From: Bacillota bacterium
GTDB taxonomy: Bacteria; Bacillota; Clostridia; Christensenellales; Aristaeellaceae
Assembly: GCA_023409955.1 (NCBI GenBank)
Contig: JAEYQQ010000136.1
Coordinates: 1 to 52,260, forward strand
Direction: 5' to 3'
DNA length: 52,260 nucleotides
The translations under genes and the position numbers were made by a program. The notes beneath the pieces are model-generated. The model had not been told where the DNA came from. It did no database searches and saw nothing but the letters and a program-made list of their open reading frames with translations. This document shows positions 7,481 to 16,185 of this stretch, piece by piece. Each line of letters starts with the position of its first letter. The stretch's first letter is position 1.

Positions 7481-8209
7481 TCAACTGGTTCCAAGAGGGA
7501 GGCGTCCTGGTGTGCCGGCTTTTCGTGGGTATTGTCGAAGGGTTTTTACGATTTTTCTTGAAGGAAGCAGCAAATGGTTCCAATCCCGACCGGGAATAAG
7601 GGTGATAATTGGCTCCTCCAGCGTGGCGCCTAACAGTTTTGCGGCTTTGGAACCGGTTGTCATCTCGTTTAAAACAGCAGGACCCTTCCAGCATAGGGCA
7701 CGTCCATTCACCTTCACGAATGGGAGCAGCAGTTCCAGCAGTGTTGGGAGGGAGGCAACTGCCCGGGCCAAGGCAAGGTCATAGGACTCCCGAAGATTTG
7801 GCAGATGAGCAGCGTCTTCTGATCTTGCATGGAGGGCATTTACATTGTTTAGTTTTAATAGATCGATGGCCTCCTGTAAAAAGCGCACACGCTTTTGCTG
7901 GGCATCCAATAATGTTACGGTAAGATCAGGCCGTGCAATCGCCAAAGGAAGACCAGGAAAGCCTGCACCGCTGCCAACATCAATAACGGAAGCGCCTTGA
8001 GGAAACAGGCCTTCGACCCTCAATGGGGAAAGAGAATCAATGTAGTGCCGGTCGATGAGTTCGTCCTCTTCTAAGACGGCGGTAAGGTCCATTCGCGTAT
8101 TCCAATCCATCAAAAGTTCGTGGAATGCGGATAGCTTCACAGCGGCATCATTTTTGATTGGGATGCATGCGGCTATACAACGGGAATAAATTGTATCACT
8201 AAGCGGCAT
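7481..8209 (-). CDS. rsmG: 16S rRNA (guanine527-N7)-methyltransferase RsmG
   Basis: Methylates G527 (E. coli numbering) in 16S rRNA using S-adenosylmethionine. The 242-aa product matches RsmG/GidB length. Seen: N-terminal MDWNTRMDLTAV, DRHYIDSL, the SAM-binding VIDVGSGAGFPGLPLAI (about residues 75-91), LLDAQQKRVRFL, and ARAVASLPTLLEL. ATG 8209 has AAGGAG 7 nt upstream; the open frame extends 19 codons further without a better site. It starts 20 nt after the ydcF-like gene and ends at a strong terminator before noc, so radC-ydcF-rsmG look like one transcript. The last ~15 residues (basic, Gly/Pro-rich) extend past the conserved domain. Confidence 0.94.
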   Translation of the reverse strand: MPLSDTIYSRCIAACIPIKNDAAVKLSAFHELLMDWNTRMDLTAVLEEDELIDRHYIDSLSPLRVEGLFPQGASVIDVGSGAGFPGLPLAIARPDLTVTLLDAQQKRVRFLQEAIDLLKLNNVNALHARSEDAAHLPNLRESYDLALARAVASLPTLLELLLPFVKVNGRALCWKGPAVLNEMTTGSKAAKLLGATLEEPIITLIPGRDWNHLLLPSRKIVKTLRQYPRKAGTPGRLPLGTS

Positions 8210-8229
8210 TGGCTGCTCCTTGTCTATTG

Positions 8230-8859
8230 TTATTCCAATGGCAAATGCAGATATTTCTGTCCCCAATATTTGACCCAGGCCAGAGCTTCACGGAAATGGT
8301 TTTTGGCCCAGTATTCCGGCTTGCAGGGGCTGCCTGTACCGCTGACATTAAGGCCGGCATCCTTGGCAATTGCCATCGCCCGGGGCAGATGATAGTCGCT
8401 GGTGACGATCCTTACATGATTTGCATTTTTTCCATCAAGCAATGCAATGGCGTGTTCAATGTTTTGCTTTGTATTGACAGATTCCCGGTCAACCAGTATG
8501 ACTTGGGAGGGAACACCCCGATCGACCAGCCAGTCGTGCATAACGTCACCTTCCGGCCGGGGTTCGTTGGACCCCTGTCCGCCGCTAACCACGATGGTAG
8601 AGGGATTGGCCTGATAAACGGCAAGCGCGGCCTCCAGCCGCCAGGCCAGCTGCACAGATGGCTCACCGCTGGGCTGCACCTTGGCGCCCAGCACGATTAT
8701 TGCATCTGCCCTATCCTGGCTCACAGGCACGTTCACCTCCATATAATATACATAGGCAACCAGCGAGCCAAAACATAATACGCCCAAGATTATCAAAGAA
8801 AGAGCAAGTTTGAAAAGTTTGAATAATACAGAGTGTTTGGGTTTGTCAGCAGCTTTCAT
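8230..8859 (-). CDS. YdcF/SanA family (DUF218) membrane-anchored protein
   Basis: 209-aa DUF218 protein; the family is linked to envelope/cell-wall precursor metabolism but the reaction is unproven. Seen: a basic N-terminus, one transmembrane helix at about residues 17-36, then the DUF218 domain: ADAIIVLGAKVQPSGEPS, an arginine-bearing RLEAALAVY helix, IVVSGGQGSNEPRPEGDVM, a VDRESVNTKQNIEHA motif and VTSDYHLPRAMAIA. The catalytic-like domain should lie outside the membrane. It sits between radC (71 nt upstream) and rsmG (20 nt downstream). Confidence 0.85.
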   Translation of the reverse strand: MKAADKPKHSVLFKLFKLALSLIILGVLCFGSLVAYVYYMEVNVPVSQDRADAIIVLGAKVQPSGEPSVQLAWRLEAALAVYQANPSTIVVSGGQGSNEPRPEGDVMHDWLVDRGVPSQVILVDRESVNTKQNIEHAIALLDGKNANHVRIVTSDYHLPRAMAIAKDAGLNVSGTGSPCKPEYWAKNHFREALAWVKYWGQKYLHLPLE

Positions 8860-8930
8860 GTAACGATCCTTTTCTCATTTGATGTGACCTAAAGCGGGCT
8901 TGCATAGCCATCGGCGGCAATGGGCATTTG

Positions 8931-9614
8931 TTAATTTGCTTCATGGATGATATATCCCATTTGCACCATGCTTGACGTTTGATTACCAGCAACGATTATG
9001 TGGTCGATTACCAACACTTCGACACCTGCGAGCACTTCCACCAGCCGCTGGGTGGAATGCAGATCGGCTTCAGAAGGGCTTATAGAGCCTCCCGGATGGT
9101 TATGGCATAGTATTACACTATGGGCATTGTATTTGAGTGCTGCTTCCACCGCGATACGGGGATATGCAGGCACCTGTGATAAGCTGCCTTTGCCGATGAG
9201 TGCCGTACCCAGAAGCTGCATCTGTGCGTTTAATGCCAGAAGATAAAAGTGTTCATGCTTTAGGGTAGACATAAGGTTACTGCAAAACGCCAAAGCTTCA
9301 CTTTGGCTCTTCAAACTTGGTTTTTCTCCCATGCGGCTGGATTCAATCCGCCGGTTTAAGGGGAGCACCAAATGCAAGAATGTCGCGGCGTAAGGGCCAA
9401 TGCCTTCCACCTGCTGCAATTGTTCTGGGGTTGCCTCAAAGACGCCATGCAAAGAGCCAAAATGATTCAGCAGATCATGCGCCAGCGGATTTACATTTTT
9501 CTGGGGAATAGCATAGCACAGCAGCAGTTCCAGAACTTCATGGGGTGCAAAGCCGTCAAGGCCATCTTGCAAGAAGCGGTCCCGAATGCGCTGCCTGTGC
9601 CCATCGTGTACCAT
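8931..9614 (-). CDS. radC: RadC family JAB-domain protein
   Basis: 227-aa RadC (DUF2466). Seen: an N-terminal helix-hairpin-helix-like segment (VEGIGPYAA, residues 69-77) and a C-terminal JAB1/MPN metalloprotease-fold domain with the complete JAMM zinc motif CHNHPGGSISPSEAD (H171, H173, D184). Historically named for radiation repair, but that role is disputed and the true substrate is unknown. ATG 9614 has GGAGG 6 nt upstream. A -35/-10 pair lies 35-63 nt upstream. First gene of a likely radC-ydcF-rsmG transcript, divergent from the cdaA operon. Confidence 0.93.
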   Translation of the reverse strand: MVHDGHRQRIRDRFLQDGLDGFAPHEVLELLLCYAIPQKNVNPLAHDLLNHFGSLHGVFEATPEQLQQVEGIGPYAATFLHLVLPLNRRIESSRMGEKPSLKSQSEALAFCSNLMSTLKHEHFYLLALNAQMQLLGTALIGKGSLSQVPAYPRIAVEAALKYNAHSVILCHNHPGGSISPSEADLHSTQRLVEVLAGVEVLVIDHIIVAGNQTSSMVQMGYIIHEAN

Positions 9615-9648
9615 GGCAACCTCCGCATATTATTGGCAATTCAAATTA

Positions 9649-9677
9649 ATTGTATCATCCTTTTTGTATGTTGTCAT
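9649..9677 (-). promoter_or_regulatory. Promoter of radC operon
   Basis: On the minus strand ATGACA (9672-9677) and TACAAT (9649-9654) are separated by exactly 17 bp, a good sigma-A promoter pointing at radC. Confidence 0.65.
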
Positions 9678-9829
9678 GTTTTTTCCTGAAAATGCGCCAA
9701 GGTTTACATTCCAGCATCAAGGGATGGCGGCTAGCCTTTATGAAATTCCCATGAAGAAAAACCGTTGATTGATCGTTATATGAGCGAGACCTTTATTATA
9801 GAAAAAGTTTTGTTTTTGATGGTAAGGGA

Positions 9830-9858
9830 TTCATATAACCGCCTAGCTGTAGTATAAT
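9830..9858 (+). promoter_or_regulatory. Promoter of the cdaA operon
   Basis: TTCATA (9830-9835), a 17-bp spacer and perfect TATAAT (9853-9858) lie 46 nt ahead of the cdaA start codon. The -35 box is mediocre, but the -10 is consensus. The radC-cdaA gap of 289 bp holds this and the divergent radC promoter and no gene. Confidence 0.55.
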
Positions 9859-9903
9859 AACAGTTATACAAGGATTTTTGCACGAAAGTGGGGGGACACA
9901 GGC

Positions 9904-10770
9904 TTGGCAGCGTTGTGGGAACAAGCAAAATCCGTATTATGGAATGTGTTCAACCGCCCGAGCATTACCGACGTACTGGATATATTGATTGTAGCATTCT
10001 TGATTTATGAACTGATGATGCTGACTCGCCAAACACGGGCCAGCGCTGTTTTAAAAGGCCTTGGCATGCTGATACTGGCAAGCTGGGTATCTGATTTGTT
10101 GGGCTTGACAGCGCTGAACTGGGTGTTGTTGAATATTGTCAACAACGGTGCGGTGGTGTTGGTCATTCTTTTTCAGCCGGAGCTTCGCAGAGCTTTGGAG
10201 CAAATTGGACGTGGCGCGATATTGGACAGTGCGTTTTCAGATGACAGTGAAGATAATGAGCAAATCGTTTCTGAAATTATACAGTGTCTTACAAATCTCT
10301 CTCGCCGCAGGGTTGGCGGACTGATTGTCATTGAGCAGAAGACAGGTATCAAGGATATCATTGAAACAGGTACACCCATAGATGCCATGATCTCCTGCCC
10401 GCTGCTGGAGAATATATTTGAACCCAATACACCGCTGCATGACGGTGCTGTAGTTGTCAGGGGAAGCCGCGTTATGGCGGCTGCCTGTATATTGACACTC
10501 AGTGAAGGCAAGGGCATTAGCCGTGAACTGGGTACAAGGCATCGTGCAGCCATCGGCGTCAGTGAAACAACTGACGCCATTGCGCTGATCGTATCAGAAG
10601 AGACAGGCATTATTTCCATGGCCAGAGGCGGTAAGCTAACTCGCCATCTGGATGCTGAGAGCCTGCAGCAGGTGCTTGGCACCATCTACCAACAGTCCCA
10701 TGCTAAGCTGTGGACTGCCATCAAGCAAAAAAGAAAGCGTACCTTGAACCGGAAGGAGGGTGCGAAATGA
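9904..10770 (+). CDS. cdaA: Diadenylate cyclase CdaA (DacA)
   Basis: Membrane diadenylate cyclase that joins two ATP into cyclic di-AMP, the essential Bacillota second messenger for potassium/osmotic balance and wall homeostasis. 288 aa. Seen: three N-terminal transmembrane segments (about residues 22-40, 50-68, 70-90) and the DAC domain with DGA (residues 180-182, LHDGAVVV) and RHR (212-214, GTRHRAA) catalytic motifs intact. Start is TTG 9904 with a GGGGGG ribosome-binding site 9 nt upstream; no ATG fits the conserved N-terminus. Its stop overlaps the cdaR start (ATGA), so the two are translationally coupled. Confidence 0.95.
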   Translation: MAALWEQAKSVLWNVFNRPSITDVLDILIVAFLIYELMMLTRQTRASAVLKGLGMLILASWVSDLLGLTALNWVLLNIVNNGAVVLVILFQPELRRALEQIGRGAILDSAFSDDSEDNEQIVSEIIQCLTNLSRRRVGGLIVIEQKTGIKDIIETGTPIDAMISCPLLENIFEPNTPLHDGAVVVRGSRVMAAACILTLSEGKGISRELGTRHRAAIGVSETTDAIALIVSEETGIISMARGGKLTRHLDAESLQQVLGTIYQQSHAKLWTAIKQKRKRTLNRKEGAK

Positions 10771-12116
10771 GCAATGAGTTGGAGCGGAAGTCGGTTACCA
10801 ATGCCAAAACAGGTGTACAAATCAGCAAATCAGCCATACAGCAGGTTTGGAATATGCTTCGGCATAACATAGGCTGGAAGGTGCTGGCGTTATTCCTGGC
10901 TGTCGCCTTATGGGTTGGGCTGATCACGCAGGACCCCACGCTGACCAGGGAAAAAACATTTACTGATGTTCCTGTTACAATCGTCGGATTAGATTCATTG
11001 AAAAGAAGCGGGCGCATCCCCCAGACTGATTTGAATGCGGTTTTACCAACAGTTCGCTTGAAGGTGGATGTGCCGCAAAAGGAATACAATAATGTAACGG
11101 CCGCCAATTACAATGTGCGCGTTGATTTGTCAAGGATTACAGCAGATGGAGTCCAGGATGTAAAGATAACTGCAACGTCCTCCAGTACATACGGTTCTGT
11201 GGTGGAAATTGTACCAGATACCCTTCAAATAGCGTTTGAGGAATACAAGATCCGATATCGTATCCCCGTAACTTTTATACTAGAGGGTGACCCGCCTGCC
11301 GGATATTATAGCGGTGATCTTTCTGTGAATCCACATCTTTTGACAATCAGCGGGCCTGCTTCCTTGGTGGACAACGTCAGCCGGGCGGTGGTTGTATATG
11401 ATCAAAGCGTGATTCCTGGTCGGGAATGGCTTGCCCGTTCCAGTGTGCCCATCGTGTTGGTGGATGAACGTGGAAATGAGATCAGCCTTGATCAGATAGA
11501 GATAACCAATGAATCGGTGCTTATTAAAAATGTAATTGTGGAGCAGATGCTCTATGAGACCAAGACTATTGAACTTTTACAAGAACATATCACCACTGGT
11601 ACGCCAAGTCCTGGGTATGAGGTGAAGAGCATTACGGTAACGCCATCCCAGGTTGTTGTCGCGGGCCGCTCAGAAGCGCTTAGCCAAATGGAAAATGTGT
11701 ATCTGGAAGCGCCGGTGGACATCAATGGAAGATCAGAGAGCTTTACCACCAGTGTAAGGCTTGTGAAGCCTGTGGAAATTGAAAATATATCGTCCAGCAT
11801 GGTAACGGTGGTGGTAGAGATTGTGCCGATACAATCCAACCGTTCCTACGAGAACATAAAAATCGGTACATTGGGTCTTGCTGGTAATTTGTCACTATCC
11901 ATGGACAAGACAAAGGCCGGTATCACTATCAATGGCCCGAAGATTTGGTTGGACAAGCTTAAAGCAGGGGCGATCTCCCTGACGGCAGATTTGACGGGGC
12001 TGAAGGAAGGTGTACATAACGTGCCGATTTTATGCACGATAACGGACACCGAACAGATCAACTATACGTACGCAACAGACCCTGCCATCGTGCAAGTGAC
12101 ATTGACCAATAAGTAA
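10767..12116 (+). CDS. cdaR: CdaR, YbbR-domain regulator of CdaA
   Basis: 449-aa membrane protein that contacts CdaA and modulates its cyclase activity. Seen: a single N-terminal transmembrane helix (VLALFLAVALWVGLIT, about residues 38-53) followed by an extracytoplasmic tail of about four YbbR repeats, each with a degenerate pattern of VTVxPxxVxVxG type (for instance VNPHLLTISGPASLVDNV and ITVTPSQVVVAGRSEAL). ATG 10767 has AAGGAGGGTG upstream and overlaps the cdaA stop by 4 nt. In most Bacillota glmM follows; here an unknown membrane protein does. Confidence 0.93.
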   Translation: MSNELERKSVTNAKTGVQISKSAIQQVWNMLRHNIGWKVLALFLAVALWVGLITQDPTLTREKTFTDVPVTIVGLDSLKRSGRIPQTDLNAVLPTVRLKVDVPQKEYNNVTAANYNVRVDLSRITADGVQDVKITATSSSTYGSVVEIVPDTLQIAFEEYKIRYRIPVTFILEGDPPAGYYSGDLSVNPHLLTISGPASLVDNVSRAVVVYDQSVIPGREWLARSSVPIVLVDERGNEISLDQIEITNESVLIKNVIVEQMLYETKTIELLQEHITTGTPSPGYEVKSITVTPSQVVVAGRSEALSQMENVYLEAPVDINGRSESFTTSVRLVKPVEIENISSSMVTVVVEIVPIQSNRSYENIKIGTLGLAGNLSLSMDKTKAGITINGPKIWLDKLKAGAISLTADLTGLKEGVHNVPILCTITDTEQINYTYATDPAIVQVTLTNK

Positions 12117-12166
12117 GTGTACGTGCATGCAGAAAGCCGCCATTTCGGCAGGGGGTGGAGGAGATT

Positions 12167-13333
12167 ATGAGAGGTTTTGCTCAAGTATTGTTCAATGTCC
12201 TGCTGGGCTGGATCCGTACACTGGTAGAAGGCGTATGGGACATTCTGTTCAGCAGCGAGACGAAGCAATGGCTTGTATGGATAGGCGATAATTGGAAGGT
12301 ATTGGTGGTTTTCCTTTGTTTATGCGGTGTTGCGATGGATTATATTATTTGGTTTTTTCGTTGGCGGCCATATTATGTTTGGGGAGCCAGTATGCGCAGG
12401 GTGCGCCGGATATTCGGTGGAGGGCGTAAAGAAGCCAATCAGGATGACTACCGAGAAGATCGGAGTGGGCGTTATTCCGCTCAGGAGCCTATGCAGGAAA
12501 TGGTAGAACCGGATGCAGGGTATGCGCCTGTTTATGATGTGGCGGATGAATACCCTGCTTATGAAGAGCCTGCGTATTATGAAAACCAAAGCGCTGAGCA
12601 AATGTGGGAAGAGCAGCCGGCAGTATATACTCAGCAGCTTCAGGAAACAAGAGGGGGGCAGGCTGCAGTAGCTGATACCATTTATACCAGGCCCAGGCAG
12701 GCGGATTATAAGGATCATTATGTACGCAGGTTTGCACGGCCTGAGCCGGAACCTATACCAGAACCTGCTTGGGAGTCGGAACAGCAGAATGAATGGGCAG
12801 AAGAAACGGAATCATTTGAGCCTGCGCAACAGGAGGAATACTGGGCGCCTGAAATGCCACAAGAAGCTGGTAATGAACCCATTCATCCTGGCATAGATTA
12901 TCAGGCTATGAGCCGTCAGTATGGCTGGCATGTGGAGACTAACAAGCAGGAAGTATATGCTTCCGCCATGCAGACAGCGAAAAAACAGGCAACGGTTGCT
13001 GTGCAGGAATCTAATGATTCCTGGGAGTTTTCCGGGCTTGAGAATTTTTCGCCGTACCGTGCGCCACAAACGCCTAAGGAATACGAATCAAGGGCCGAAA
13101 AGACCAAGAAGGGGAAATCGGCTGAGGCCCCGCTTTCAAAGGTCCGCAGTGGGTTAAGCCGTATTGCACAGCGCGCCGGTAAGGTACTTACGGTGGATGA
13201 TGAACAGTCTGGAAAGCTCATTGATGGACTACCGCCGCCCATAGACAAGCGCCGTGCCTTTCATGCGCCTGTATATCCCAGCCGGACAGGCGAACAGAAA
13301 CCAAGGAACCCCGATTTTCAGGAGGATGATTGA
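12167..13333 (+). CDS. Unrecognised membrane-anchored protein with long acidic disordered tail
   Basis: 388 aa, no family recognised. Residues about 1-25 are hydrophobic/amphipathic, then a clear transmembrane helix about 44-64 (VLVVFLCLCGVAMDYIIWFF). A basic stop-transfer patch (RRVRRIFGGGRK) suggests the tail is cytoplasmic. Residues about 85-270 are low-complexity, rich in E, Y, P, Q with repeated EEPAYYE / EPxP-type stretches. The C-terminal third turns basic (KVRSGLSRIAQRAGKV) and ends in LIDGLPPPIDKRRAFHAPVY, which looks like a conserved short motif. ATG 12167 has GGAGG 5 nt upstream. It follows cdaR by 50 nt and its stop overlaps the P-loop ATPase start, so it belongs to the cdaA operon. 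Possibly a scaffold; function unknown. Confidence 0.75.
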   Translation: MRGFAQVLFNVLLGWIRTLVEGVWDILFSSETKQWLVWIGDNWKVLVVFLCLCGVAMDYIIWFFRWRPYYVWGASMRRVRRIFGGGRKEANQDDYREDRSGRYSAQEPMQEMVEPDAGYAPVYDVADEYPAYEEPAYYENQSAEQMWEEQPAVYTQQLQETRGGQAAVADTIYTRPRQADYKDHYVRRFARPEPEPIPEPAWESEQQNEWAEETESFEPAQQEEYWAPEMPQEAGNEPIHPGIDYQAMSRQYGWHVETNKQEVYASAMQTAKKQATVAVQESNDSWEFSGLENFSPYRAPQTPKEYESRAEKTKKGKSAEAPLSKVRSGLSRIAQRAGKVLTVDDEQSGKLIDGLPPPIDKRRAFHAPVYPSRTGEQKPRNPDFQEDD

Positions 13334-14019
13334 TGCCTGATCAAGCTGGGAAAAGGCTCACTGTGCTTATTGGAAATTACGGAAGCGGGAAAACGGAAAT
13401 TGCTTTGAATCTGGCACTTGAGAAAGTGAAAGCCGGACCAGCGGCTCTGGTTGATCTAGACATCGTCAATCCATACTTTCGAAGCGGAGAAAAGCAAGCT
13501 CTGCTTGAAGAAAATGGCGTCCGCGTACTAATGCCTACCTTTGCTACAACATCAGTGGATATACCTGCGCTTCCAGCGCAGATACAAAGTGTTTTTGACA
13601 GTCCCTTCGAGCAAGTTGTGTTTGATGTGGGTGGGGATGACAGCGGCGCTGCGGCGTTGGGGCGTTACGCACCTTACTTTGCCAAGGAGCGGATGGAGAC
13701 AAAAGTATTCTATGTGATCAATGTCTGTCGTCCCTTGTCGCAAACGGCAGATGATATTTTGCGGCTCATGGAGCGAATTGCAGCACGGGCCAGAATGCAG
13801 CCGGATGCACTCATCAACAATGCCAATTTGCAGGGAGAAACAGCAGCTTATCACCTATTAAAAGGGCAGGACATGTTAAGTGAGGTATCTCAAAGGTCTG
13901 GCTTGCCCATTGAAATGATTACTGGGAAAAAATCTGTGCTGGATGCATTGCCTGATGCGCTTAAGTCCCTGTGCAAGCCTATTGTCAGGTACATGCAGCC
14001 GGATTGGATGGATGAATGA
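13333..14019 (+). CDS. P-loop ATPase of the MinD/CobQ type
   Basis: 228-aa cytosolic nucleotide-binding protein. Seen: N-terminal Walker A LIGNYGSGKTE (about residues 12-22), VDLDIVNPYFRSGE resembling the switch segment of deviant-Walker SIMIBI ATPases, FDVGGDDSGAAALGRY as the Walker B/switch region, and a NNANLQGET segment where base specificity is usually set. Family members are common in Clostridia, often without assigned function. ATG 13333 is preferred over TTG 13330 by GGAGG spacing; it overlaps the upstream stop (TGATG), and its own stop overlaps the methyltransferase start by 4 nt. Partner and substrate unknown. Confidence 0.8.
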   Translation: MPDQAGKRLTVLIGNYGSGKTEIALNLALEKVKAGPAALVDLDIVNPYFRSGEKQALLEENGVRVLMPTFATTSVDIPALPAQIQSVFDSPFEQVVFDVGGDDSGAAALGRYAPYFAKERMETKVFYVINVCRPLSQTADDILRLMERIAARARMQPDALINNANLQGETAAYHLLKGQDMLSEVSQRSGLPIEMITGKKSVLDALPDALKSLCKPIVRYMQPDWMDE

Positions 14020-15374
14020 AGCAACCCAAGAAAGAAAATCAAATGCCTCCCTTGCCGGTGGCGTATGCGCAAAGTCTTGCACCTCTTTTGAAAGAAGAGC
14101 TGCAGGATTTTTTGAAGTCCTATGATCAACCCTGGCAGCGGGGACTAAGACAGAATCCGCAGAAAAAACCCGATCCCGGGCTTGACGCTCATGTGGATGG
14201 GCTGTTGGCCAATGTGCCCTGGGAAAAGGATGGATTGTATATCACTTTGGATTCCAAGGCAGGGCTTCACCCGCTGCATGAAGCAGGGGCCTATTATCTG
14301 CAGGAGCCAAGTGCCATGGCTGCTGTGGCGGCCTTGGCGCCACAGCCCTATGAGTGTGTATTGGATTTGTGTGCAGCCCCAGGAGGTAAGAGCACGCAAA
14401 TCGCAGCCCGCATGGAGGGAAAAGGATTACTTGTAAGCAATGAGCCAGTTTCCTCCCGTGCTCAAGTGCTATCAGGCAATATAGAGCGCATGGGCATTTC
14501 AAATGCCTTGGTTACCAGTGAGACGCCGGACCGCTTGGCAAAAAAGTGGCCAGGCTGTTTTGACAGAATATTGGTAGATGCGCCTTGCTCTGGTGAGGGG
14601 ATGTTTCGTCGCCACCCAGAAGCCAGAAGTGAATGGTCGCCCATGGCACCAGCTGGGTGTGCAAAACGGCAGTTGGATATTTTGCGTCAAGCAGCCAAAA
14701 TGGTGAAGGATGGAGGAATGCTCTGTTACTCCACCTGTACCTTTAACACCATAGAAAACGAAGGGGTAGTGGAAGCATTTTTAGCTGAGTTCTCGGAGTT
14801 CAGCCTTAAACCATTCGATTTGTCACCAACATTGCAAGCAACCAGTGGTATGCTGCATTTATTCCCGCATCAGGTGATGGGAGAAGGCCATTTTGTGGCG
14901 CTGATGCAAAAAGACAAAGGAGAAGGCAATACTGGCACATTACCGACAAAGCCATTGCCTTTGCCAGGGAAAAGCGATATGGAGGCATATCATGAATTTT
15001 GCAATGAAGCCTTTTTAGAACCAGGGCCTGAGCCAACTGGCCTTTTTGCGGGCCGACTGGTGCATTTTCCAGCAGGGCTTGATATATCCGGGCTGAAAGT
15101 GCTGCGGGCTGGGCTTCATTTGGGGGAAATTCGGGGTAAACGTTTTATACCGGACCACGCATTGGCCATGGCTGTGCTGCTTCCAGCCCAGAGCAAAATC
15201 ATACCACTGAACATGGCACAAGCTGAAGCATACCTGCGGGGCGAAACCCTTGAGGCTCCGGAGGCGATCCGCGGCTGGGCGGCAGTAAGTTATAGCGGGC
15301 TATCTTTGGGCTGGGGGAAGATTGCCGATGGCCGGGTGCAAAATCATTATCCCAAGGGGCTTCGCAAAGGTTGA
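14016..15374 (+). CDS. RsmB/NOP2 (RsmF-like) rRNA cytosine-C5 methyltransferase
   Basis: 452-aa SAM-dependent m5C methyltransferase of the NOL1/NOP2/Sun family, acting on 16S rRNA. Seen: an N-terminal RNA-binding part, SAM-binding VLDLCAAPGGKSTQIA (about residues 114-129), the DAPCSGEGMFRR motif with the first catalytic cysteine, YSTCTFNTIENE with the second, and a C-terminal region of the RsmF type (PUA-like; GLHLGEIRGKRFIPDHALA). Length agrees with RsmF-type enzymes of Bacillota (about 450 aa). It overlaps the P-loop ATPase gene by 4 nt. The exact target cytosine cannot be told from sequence. Confidence 0.92.
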   Translation: MKQPKKENQMPPLPVAYAQSLAPLLKEELQDFLKSYDQPWQRGLRQNPQKKPDPGLDAHVDGLLANVPWEKDGLYITLDSKAGLHPLHEAGAYYLQEPSAMAAVAALAPQPYECVLDLCAAPGGKSTQIAARMEGKGLLVSNEPVSSRAQVLSGNIERMGISNALVTSETPDRLAKKWPGCFDRILVDAPCSGEGMFRRHPEARSEWSPMAPAGCAKRQLDILRQAAKMVKDGGMLCYSTCTFNTIENEGVVEAFLAEFSEFSLKPFDLSPTLQATSGMLHLFPHQVMGEGHFVALMQKDKGEGNTGTLPTKPLPLPGKSDMEAYHEFCNEAFLEPGPEPTGLFAGRLVHFPAGLDISGLKVLRAGLHLGEIRGKRFIPDHALAMAVLLPAQSKIIPLNMAQAEAYLRGETLEAPEAIRGWAAVSYSGLSLGWGKIADGRVQNHYPKGLRKG

Positions 15375-15389
15375 AAGGCGGAGAGTGGT

Positions 15390-16127
15390 ATGGTTCTTGC
15401 CAGAGGAGCTATGCTGGATGCTGTTCGTAAACAGCTTGCAGTGGATATGAACTGTGATCCTGATGCTTTTATCAAGGATGAGGTGGTATTTTGTGAAGCT
15501 GCGTTAAATGAGGGCCGCAGGCCTTTTGATAGGCAAACACCTTATCTGGAGGCGGCTACCATGGGCCACGGCATTGTGGTGAGCTGTGAAAAGGACATAC
15601 AAGGCATAGTGCAGCATCAATTAAAGGGCAAAAGCCGTGAGGAGCTTTTTTCAGCGCCCCTTTTTTGTGGACATGCTTTGTACTATATCCCTGAAAGTCC
15701 CTTCATCAAGGAACTGCCATGCCCCGATGGTTTTAGCCTGCAAGCTGCCCATGGGGAGCAGATACATGCTTTGTATGAGTATCCTGAGTTTCATAACGCT
15801 TTGATGTATGATCCAAATCATCCAAGGCCAGATACCTTGGCTTTATATGCAGTCTACGGCGATGAGATTGCGGGTGTGGCCGGTGTTTCTGCTGACTGCA
15901 AAAGTTTGTGGCAGATTGGTATCGATGTAAAGACTGCCTACCGCGGCTGCGGCTTAGCAGCTTGCCTTGTGAGTCGCCTGGCGATGATAACGATGAAGCT
16001 TGGAATTGTACCTTATTATGGAACGGCATCATCCAATATACCTTCTCAGGCAGTAGCCCACCGCAGCGGGTTTGCGCCTGTGTGGATGTGTACCTATAAG
16101 AATACCTTGAGCAAGGATGAAGTCTGA
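15390..16127 (+). CDS. GNAT family N-acetyltransferase
   Basis: 245 aa. The C-terminal half (about residues 120-235) is a GNAT acetyl-CoA-binding fold: LALYAVYGDEIAGVAGVS, IGIDVKTAYRGCGLAACLVSRLA (a variant of the R/QxxGxG/A loop), and YYGTASSNIPSQAVAHRSGF. The N-terminal ~110 residues are less conserved. Target amine unknown. ATG 15390 has GGAG 9 nt upstream. Last gene of the cdaA operon, 15 nt after the methyltransferase, and followed by a shared terminator. Confidence 0.82.
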   Translation: MVLARGAMLDAVRKQLAVDMNCDPDAFIKDEVVFCEAALNEGRRPFDRQTPYLEAATMGHGIVVSCEKDIQGIVQHQLKGKSREELFSAPLFCGHALYYIPESPFIKELPCPDGFSLQAAHGEQIHALYEYPEFHNALMYDPNHPRPDTLALYAVYGDEIAGVAGVSADCKSLWQIGIDVKTAYRGCGLAACLVSRLAMITMKLGIVPYYGTASSNIPSQAVAHRSGFAPVWMCTYKNTLSKDEV

Positions 16128-16149
16128 GCGAGCGTTTGGGTATTCATAA

Positions 16150-16185
16150 AAAGCGACTGACATCTTGCTGTCAGCCGCTATTTTC
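16150..16185. terminator. Bidirectional terminator between convergent genes
   Basis: GCGACTGACA (16153-16162) pairs with TGTCAGCCGC (16169-16178). On the plus strand TATTTT follows; on the minus strand CTTTTTATG follows. It serves the GNAT gene and, from the other side, the ATP-grasp gene, whose stop codon touches it. Confidence 0.8.

Noticed and set aside
12489..12737. Long open frames antisense to the unknown acidic protein
   Set aside because: They are shadows of a low-complexity GAA/CCT-rich coding sequence; the sense frame has ribosome-binding site and overlaps.
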